Positions 6,946 through 11,544 of a DNA stretch of 11,544 bases are shown in pieces. The stretch is from positions 1 through 11,544 of the forward strand of contig JAPLDV010000032.1 in NCBI GenBank assembly GCA_026391235.1. The letters are read 5' to 3'. The first letter of the stretch is position 1. Each line of letters starts with the position of its first letter. Origin of the DNA: Bacteroidia bacterium (lineage in GTDB: Bacteria; Bacteroidota; Bacteroidia; Bacteroidales; UBA12481). Made by a program: the position numbers and the translations under genes. Under the pieces are notes generated by a model that was not told the DNA's origin, did no database searches, and saw only the letters and a list, made by a program, of their open reading frames with translations.

Positions 6946-8190
6946 TCAGATGTTTAAAAAATGATAAACCACGGCTTTTCCCAGCGTAAGCAGCTTGTTT
7001 TTTTGATCGATACTCAGTTTATGCCACTGTGAAACCTGACTTACAGATTCCTGCGCTCTAAGATATTGATGGGCCGCAATAATGCAGGCTCCTTCAGAAC
7101 CTATATTTTTCAGGTCATCGGTCAGCGGGACCTGGTGCCTGCACGATACGGTTAACGGAACCATATCGGGTGTGTTATGCTCAGTCCCGAAAAGAATAAT
7201 AAATCCCTTTGAGTGGAAAAACTTTACAAAATCTTCGAGGATAACTGAATCATTTCTTCCGGGGATTAACTCGATGCAGAAGATGTTTTTTTGAGATAGT
7301 TCTTTATAAAGCGCATCTTTATCAACTTCATAATCAGTTATATTTCCTCTTGGGTCATCTAGGAGAACGGGGTAACAGGGAATTCCTCCGGCATTTTGAA
7401 TTATATCGATAACGGCATCAACACGGAGAAAAGCCTTTTCATCCTCTTCAACAAAAGCTTTGCCACCGGCTTTCAGCAGATTATTCCTGATTTCAATTTC
7501 AACGGCAGAATCGCTATCCAGATTTGCTTTGGGCTCCTTGCCATCATACAGCGCCGATAAAAAAGCTTTCCGCCCGGCAATCGCGGGGAACTTTTGAAAT
7601 ATGGAGATCCTTAGTGCCTTGGCGATATGACGCTCCCTCACCAGGTCCTGTGCATATTTCTTTCGTATACTTTGGAAATCAAGCCTTATATCAGAATGAA
7701 TATCAGCAAGAACCGAATTGGTTTTGCTGACCATTGTCTCCACCTGGCGTAAACTTTCGATTTTTACTATTTCTATAATATTGACATGAGCGGCATCCAG
7801 GCTCTCGGGAAAATCAAGTCCCTTTCCGCTGAAATAGGTGCGTCCCGGATTATTCGGATCATTAACCCGCACTCCCTTTTTTTGCAATTCGCGGTCCAGT
7901 GCAATGAATTCAATGTTGAACATGGGAAAAATCCGGTTCTCCAGTGCGTACTTCAGAAACTCTGAATATCCGGATGTTGTATAGAAGTCATTGATGCCCA
8001 GAATCTTAATATTTTCCTTTGCTGCCATTTTAAATATCATCGCAACATCAGAAAAGGCACTGAAAGAATAGGGTGTATGGATATGCCCATTCACCTCATA
8101 AACCGTTAACCCAACCGGTACCGGAGATCTTAAAAGCTCCCCGGTTTCCGGAAAATGTTTCAGGTAATTTGTCATTTCATCAAACTCCAT
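6946..8190 (-). CDS. Divergent PHP-domain protein (putative metal-dependent phosphoesterase, 414 aa)
   Basis: The N-terminal region matches the PHP fold: NGHIHTPYSFS (metal-ligand His36 and His38), GINDFYTTSG (about 65-74), FNIEFIAL (Glu94), ADIHSD (about 162-167) and GTEHNTPDM (about 335-343). PHP proteins hydrolyse phosphate esters with two or three metal ions, as in histidinol phosphatase. Motif II, usually TDH, here reads NDFY, so one metal ligand is missing and the activity is less certain. The start chosen is ATG 8190, because AGAAG lies 8 bp upstream and the overlap with the E1 stop is 11 bp; ATGs at 8214 and 8226 are also in frame. It stops 5 bp before the aldolase/dehydrogenase. In context it may remove phosphate from, or otherwise process, an intermediate of the pathway. 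No signal peptide is seen. Confidence 0.75.
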   Translation of the reverse strand: MEFDEMTNYLKHFPETGELLRSPVPVGLTVYEVNGHIHTPYSFSAFSDVAMIFKMAAKENIKILGINDFYTTSGYSEFLKYALENRIFPMFNIEFIALDRELQKKGVRVNDPNNPGRTYFSGKGLDFPESLDAAHVNIIEIVKIESLRQVETMVSKTNSVLADIHSDIRLDFQSIRKKYAQDLVRERHIAKALRISIFQKFPAIAGRKAFLSALYDGKEPKANLDSDSAVEIEIRNNLLKAGGKAFVEEDEKAFLRVDAVIDIIQNAGGIPCYPVLLDDPRGNITDYEVDKDALYKELSQKNIFCIELIPGRNDSVILEDFVKFFHSKGFIILFGTEHNTPDMVPLTVSCRHQVPLTDDLKNIGSEGACIIAAHQYLRAQESVSQVSQWHKLSIDQKNKLLTLGKAVVYHFLNI

Positions 8191-10648
8191 ATTTATTTCT
8201 TCTGATCTGCTCATTGGATGTTGCATTGCTGGTGACCGAATGGCCTTTCAGCGGAATTATCCTTTCATGGATGGCATCCAGTATCCAATCAGGCTGAGGG
8301 AAGAAATAGTTTTCCATCTCGTAAGCCGGAACGATCCAGTTTCTTGATCCCACTACCACAGGCGGAGCATCGAGGTCATCGAAGGCAAGCTCGGTAATTG
8401 TTTGAGCCATCTCTTTAAGGAATGATCCCCGGGTGGAGGCATCACTGGTCAGAATAATCTTTCCGGTTTTCTTCACTGATGCAATAACCAGTTCATAATT
8501 GAAGGGCGACAGGCTCCTTGCATCGATGATCTCTGCACTCAGATTGTATTTCTCCCTCAGGATATCAGCCGCTTTTACAGCTGTATACAAGGTAGATCCT
8601 ATGCTTAAGATGGTCAGGTCATTACCCTGCCGTTTAATGTCAGGTTCGCCAATGGGAATTTCGTAATAACCTTCAGGAACACCTCCTTCGTGAAACATCT
8701 CGCCGATATCATATATCCGCTGACTTTCGAAGAAAATTACCGGGTCGGTACCCTGGAGTGCGCTGTTCATCAATCCTTTTGCATCGTATGGCGTTGCCGG
8801 AAAAACTACTTTTAACCCGGGAATATGGCCCACCAAAGCCGACCAATCCTGTGAGTGCTGTGCTCCATATTTTGAACCAACAGAAACCCTTACAACCACC
8901 GGCATTTTAATAACATTGCCACTCATGGCCTGCCATTTGGGCAATTGGTTAAATACCTCATCACCGCATCGTCCAAGAAAATCGCAGTACATGATTTCCG
9001 CTAATACCCGGCCACCGCACATCCCATATCCGACGGCGGTACCAACTATGGCACCTTCCGAAATGGGGGAATTGAACAGGCGGTTATACGGAAGAGCCTC
9101 AGTAAGACCTTTGTATACCGCAAATGCTCCGCCCCAGTCGCGATTCTCTTCTCCATAAGCCACCAGCGTCGGGTCTTTATAAAACCGGTCAATAATTGCC
9201 TCGAAAATACCATCGCGCAACTGGTATTGCTTTATTTTGGATATTGCCTTCCCATCTTTGCCAAGATGAAACCGTTCTTTTGTTTTGATCTGTTTAACCC
9301 TGGGATTTTCATCCATGGGCATTAATACCTCACACCGGCCTTCTTCCATCCGGTCGACCGACTGGTTGGAGAACATCATGTCACTGATGGTTTCCGGACT
9401 CCTGACCAGGTTCAGCAGCGGCGATATTTTTTCATCAATGGTAAGGATCAGCGTTTGTTTGATCTCGGCGATGATATTTGCTGAGATACCGTCGAGCTGT
9501 TCCCGGGTAGCGACATTTGCTTCAATAAGTTGATTGCCAAATACTTGTATTGAATCTGCCCTTTCCCAGGCTTCAACCTCTTCTTTTGAACGGTACGATG
9601 AGGCATCCGAAGGGGAATGGCCGCTGATACGGTAGGTTAATGTGTCAAGAAGAACCGGCCCATTGCGATCTTCAAGAATCTGTTTCTTTCTTTTGAAAGC
9701 ATCAATAACAGCCAGCGGATTATAGCCATCAACCCTCTCAGCGTTCATCATTTCAGGATTCACTCCTGCCCCAATCCGGGCGAGAATACCGTAACCCATG
9801 GTTTCGCCGCAGGTTTGTCCGCCCATTCCGTATTGATTGTTCATGAAATTAAACAGAATCGGCAAACCGCCTTTGAATTCACCTTTCCAGAGAGTCCGGA
9901 ACTGATCCATGGTGGCAAAACTGATGCCTTCCCAAACAGGCCCGCAACCCATCGAAGCATCACCAATATTGCAGACAACGATACCGGGCTTGCGGTTGAC
10001 CCTCTTATACAAAGCAGCTCCGACGGATATGTCACCCGAACCTCCAACAATGGCATTATTGGGATATACTCCAAACGGGGTGAAGAATGCATGCATCGAA
10101 CCGCCAAGACCTTTGTTGAACCCGTTTTCGCGGGCAAATATTTCAGCCAGGGTACCGTATAAAAGAAACTTGATACCCAGCTCTTTAACACTTCCCTGAT
10201 GACCGTTCTCAACAACTTTTAAAGTGCTTCCGCCAAAGAAATTCTTCATAATGTTCATCAGTGTGGTATCATCCAGCTGGTGAACGGCTGAAAGCCCTTT
10301 TGCCAGGATCTCGCCGTGGCTCCGGTGCGATCCGAAAATGTAGTCCTCAATGGTCAGATGATAAGCCATACCAACTGCCGAGGCTTCCTGGCCGATCGAT
10401 AAGTGAGCCGGGCCGGGGTGATTATACCTGATACCGAAATATTCATTGGTTGTTTTTATCTTATTGAGCATCACTTCAAACTCCCGGATGATGACCATGT
10501 CGCGAAAGATCCGGATGAAATCATCGGTTGAGAAAAGTTTCTTTTCTTGCTCGATAGTCTTATTATATTGATTTACAGGTATATGACCAAAAGTAATTTG
10601 ACCGGGTTTTCTAACCTTTGCGGGATCAATATTTAGTGTTCTTGGCAT
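8180..10648 (-). CDS. Fused E1 alpha-beta component of a 2-oxoacid dehydrogenase complex (822 aa)
   Basis: This is a thiamine-diphosphate-dependent decarboxylase/dehydrogenase with alpha and beta halves in one chain. Alpha half: NHPGPAHLSIGQEA (about 76-89), SHRSHGE (107-113), KGLGGSMHAF, and the ThDP/Mg motif beginning IGDAS (228-232) and ending NN (270-271). This motif has Ala where GDG is usual and about 10 extra residues. Beta half from about 480: VAYGEENRDWGGAF, SPISEGAIVG (Glu531), GAQHSQDW (His598), GLKVVFPATPYDAKGL. Relatives are acetoin, branched-chain and pyruvate E1 enzymes; fused Bacteroidota forms are usually nearer 660-700 aa, so this one is long. The substrate cannot be read from the sequence. 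ATG 10648, behind A-rich sequence, is preferred to TTG 10678. It follows the E2 gene by 49 bp and overlaps the PHP gene by 11 bp. The last 20 residues (SVTSNATSNEQIRRNKYGV) look like a disordered tail. Confidence 0.9.
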   Translation of the reverse strand: MPRTLNIDPAKVRKPGQITFGHIPVNQYNKTIEQEKKLFSTDDFIRIFRDMVIIREFEVMLNKIKTTNEYFGIRYNHPGPAHLSIGQEASAVGMAYHLTIEDYIFGSHRSHGEILAKGLSAVHQLDDTTLMNIMKNFFGGSTLKVVENGHQGSVKELGIKFLLYGTLAEIFARENGFNKGLGGSMHAFFTPFGVYPNNAIVGGSGDISVGAALYKRVNRKPGIVVCNIGDASMGCGPVWEGISFATMDQFRTLWKGEFKGGLPILFNFMNNQYGMGGQTCGETMGYGILARIGAGVNPEMMNAERVDGYNPLAVIDAFKRKKQILEDRNGPVLLDTLTYRISGHSPSDASSYRSKEEVEAWERADSIQVFGNQLIEANVATREQLDGISANIIAEIKQTLILTIDEKISPLLNLVRSPETISDMMFSNQSVDRMEEGRCEVLMPMDENPRVKQIKTKERFHLGKDGKAISKIKQYQLRDGIFEAIIDRFYKDPTLVAYGEENRDWGGAFAVYKGLTEALPYNRLFNSPISEGAIVGTAVGYGMCGGRVLAEIMYCDFLGRCGDEVFNQLPKWQAMSGNVIKMPVVVRVSVGSKYGAQHSQDWSALVGHIPGLKVVFPATPYDAKGLMNSALQGTDPVIFFESQRIYDIGEMFHEGGVPEGYYEIPIGEPDIKRQGNDLTILSIGSTLYTAVKAADILREKYNLSAEIIDARSLSPFNYELVIASVKKTGKIILTSDASTRGSFLKEMAQTITELAFDDLDAPPVVVGSRNWIVPAYEMENYFFPQPDWILDAIHERIIPLKGHSVTSNATSNEQIRRNKYGV

Positions 10649-10676
10649 TGTTGTTATTATTATTTGATATTCTGAC

Positions 10677-10699
10677 AATTAACTGGTTTTGGGTTAATT
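10677..10699 (-). other. AT-rich inverted repeat between E2 and E1 genes
   Basis: AATTAAC and GTTAATT (7 bp each) flank a 9-nt loop, and the right arm overlaps the E2 stop codon. It could moderate the E2/E1 expression ratio, or be chance in AT-rich sequence. Confidence 0.25.
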
Positions 10700-11544
10700 A
10701 AAGAGTAAAATTAAGATGCTCAATCTCCAGCCGGATTTCCCTTAAGAATGCTGAAGCCGGTGCTCCGTCGAGAGCCCGGTGATCATAGGTCAGCGACAAA
10801 CCGATAAACGGTACAAACCCAAATACGCCGTTGCCCAGGTCGGTGGGGCGGTTTATGATAGTATTGACCCCCAGGATCGCAACCTGAGGCAAATTGATTA
10901 CCGGAGTGAATAATTCGACTCCAAAAGAACCCAGGTTTGATACCGAGAAGGTGGCTGATTCGCTGGCCAGGAGCTCCGGGTTGATATTTCCCTTTTTGCA
11001 ACTATTGGCTACTGCTTTTAATTGCGAAGCTAATCCCTGAATAGTCAGATCATCTGCATTTCTTACGGTTGGAACCATCAGCCCTCTTTCCGTGTCTACC
11101 GCCAATCCAAGGTGTACTTTATGGAATATGCTCATGGAATCGCCAAGCAGATGACAATTCACCATCGGATGTTTTTTGAGTGCCCGGATAACAGCATAAC
11201 AGACCATATCATTGATGGTTATGTTTTCCGAAGCTCCTTTTTCGAAAGATTCCTTGGCAATCCTGCGCAATTCAAGCAGCCGCCTTGCATCGGCACTGGT
11301 ATGGTGGGTCAGCTGGGCGGAGTTTTGAAGCGATTCCTTCATTTTGGCAGCAATGATCTTCCTCATGTTGGATAGTTTCCTGATCTCAAAGTCCTCATCA
11401 ACCCATGATGCCGGCGGGGTAACGAATGAATCAGTTTTCGCTGCCATGATAATATCCTGTTTCATAATCCTACCGTTTGGGCCCGATCCTCTGATGCCTT
11501 CATAATTGATCCCCAGCCCTTGAGCCTGCTTTCTTGCCAGAGGA
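10698..11544 (-). CDS. Dihydrolipoamide acyltransferase E2 component, N-terminus outside window
   Basis: The visible 281 residues begin in the peripheral subunit-binding domain that holds E1/E3 (PLARKQAQGLGINYEGIRGS, then GPNGRI) and continue through a linker into the catalytic acyltransferase core. Core marks are SNMRKIIAAKM, ITINDMVCYAV, GLMVPTVRNADDL, SVSNLGSFG (about 200-208) and the active-site DHRALDG (His255, Asp259 of the visible part). The frame stays open to the right edge, so ATG 11465 is internal; the N-terminal lipoyl domain(s) should lie beyond 11544. The enzyme transfers the acyl group from lipoyl-E2 to CoA and forms the complex core. It is the first visible operon gene, with the fused E1 next. 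The ending, REIRLEIEHLNFTL, is typical of the family. No E3 gene is present in this window. Confidence 0.92.
   Translation of the reverse strand, partial: PLARKQAQGLGINYEGIRGSGPNGRIMKQDIIMAAKTDSFVTPPASWVDEDFEIRKLSNMRKIIAAKMKESLQNSAQLTHHTSADARRLLELRRIAKESFEKGASENITINDMVCYAVIRALKKHPMVNCHLLGDSMSIFHKVHLGLAVDTERGLMVPTVRNADDLTIQGLASQLKAVANSCKKGNINPELLASESATFSVSNLGSFGVELFTPVINLPQVAILGVNTIINRPTDLGNGVFGFVPFIGLSLTYDHRALDGAPASAFLREIRLEIEHLNFTL

Noticed and set aside
9815..10215. Overlapping frames of 96-124 residues on both strands within the E1 gene
   Set aside because: They are shadows of the well-supported E1 coding frame.
10677..10699. Intrinsic terminator between E2 and E1
   Set aside because: The stem is only 7 A/T-rich pairs with no following T-run, and the genes are clearly meant to be expressed together.

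Overview
The window looks like a Bacteroidota chromosome, probably order Bacteroidales. The evidence is a FISUMP-domain cell-surface protein carrying a type-IX-secretion-tail-like module, fused 2-oxoacid dehydrogenase E1 subunits, A-rich translation starts with little Shine-Dalgarno signal, and candidate TAnnTTTG promoter boxes of the Bacteroidota sigma type. A genus cannot be assigned from sequence alone.

Layout. Positions 1-3567 (minus strand) hold one large secreted-protein gene that is broken as it stands. It runs signal peptide, T9SS-tail-like module, FISUMP domain, then fibronectin-III-like repeats of 97-100 residues that run off the left edge. It has an in-frame TGA inside the FISUMP domain and a frameshifting deletion in the first repeats. 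Otherwise it is continuously open, and the repeats show a four-unit higher-order period of 1191 bp. Positions 3568-4227 contain no convincing gene. They do contain a strong 115-nt imperfect foldback followed on the minus strand by a U-tract hairpin, a candidate small RNA or leader. Positions 4228-4929 hold small accessory genes: an unrecognised minus-strand ORF, then a plus-strand pair behind a good Bacteroidota promoter candidate. The first gene of that pair looks frameshifted; the second is a small conserved-looking protein that may belong to DUF5647.

Positions 4970-11544 are a compact minus-strand operon, read right to left. The order is E2 acyltransferase of a 2-oxoacid dehydrogenase complex (its N-terminus lies beyond the right edge), fused E1 alpha-beta, a divergent PHP-family protein, and a fusion of class II aldolase with a SrlD-like short-chain dehydrogenase. 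Spacings are 49 bp, an 11-bp overlap and 5 bp, so the last three are probably translated in coupling.

The working idea (inference) is a module that oxidises or cleaves a phosphorylated sugar or polyol and feeds a 2-oxoacid or carbonyl product to a dedicated dehydrogenase complex giving an acyl-CoA. Substrates are not identifiable from the sequence, and no E3 (dihydrolipoyl dehydrogenase) is visible in the window. The operon is the part most likely to be a poorly described system.
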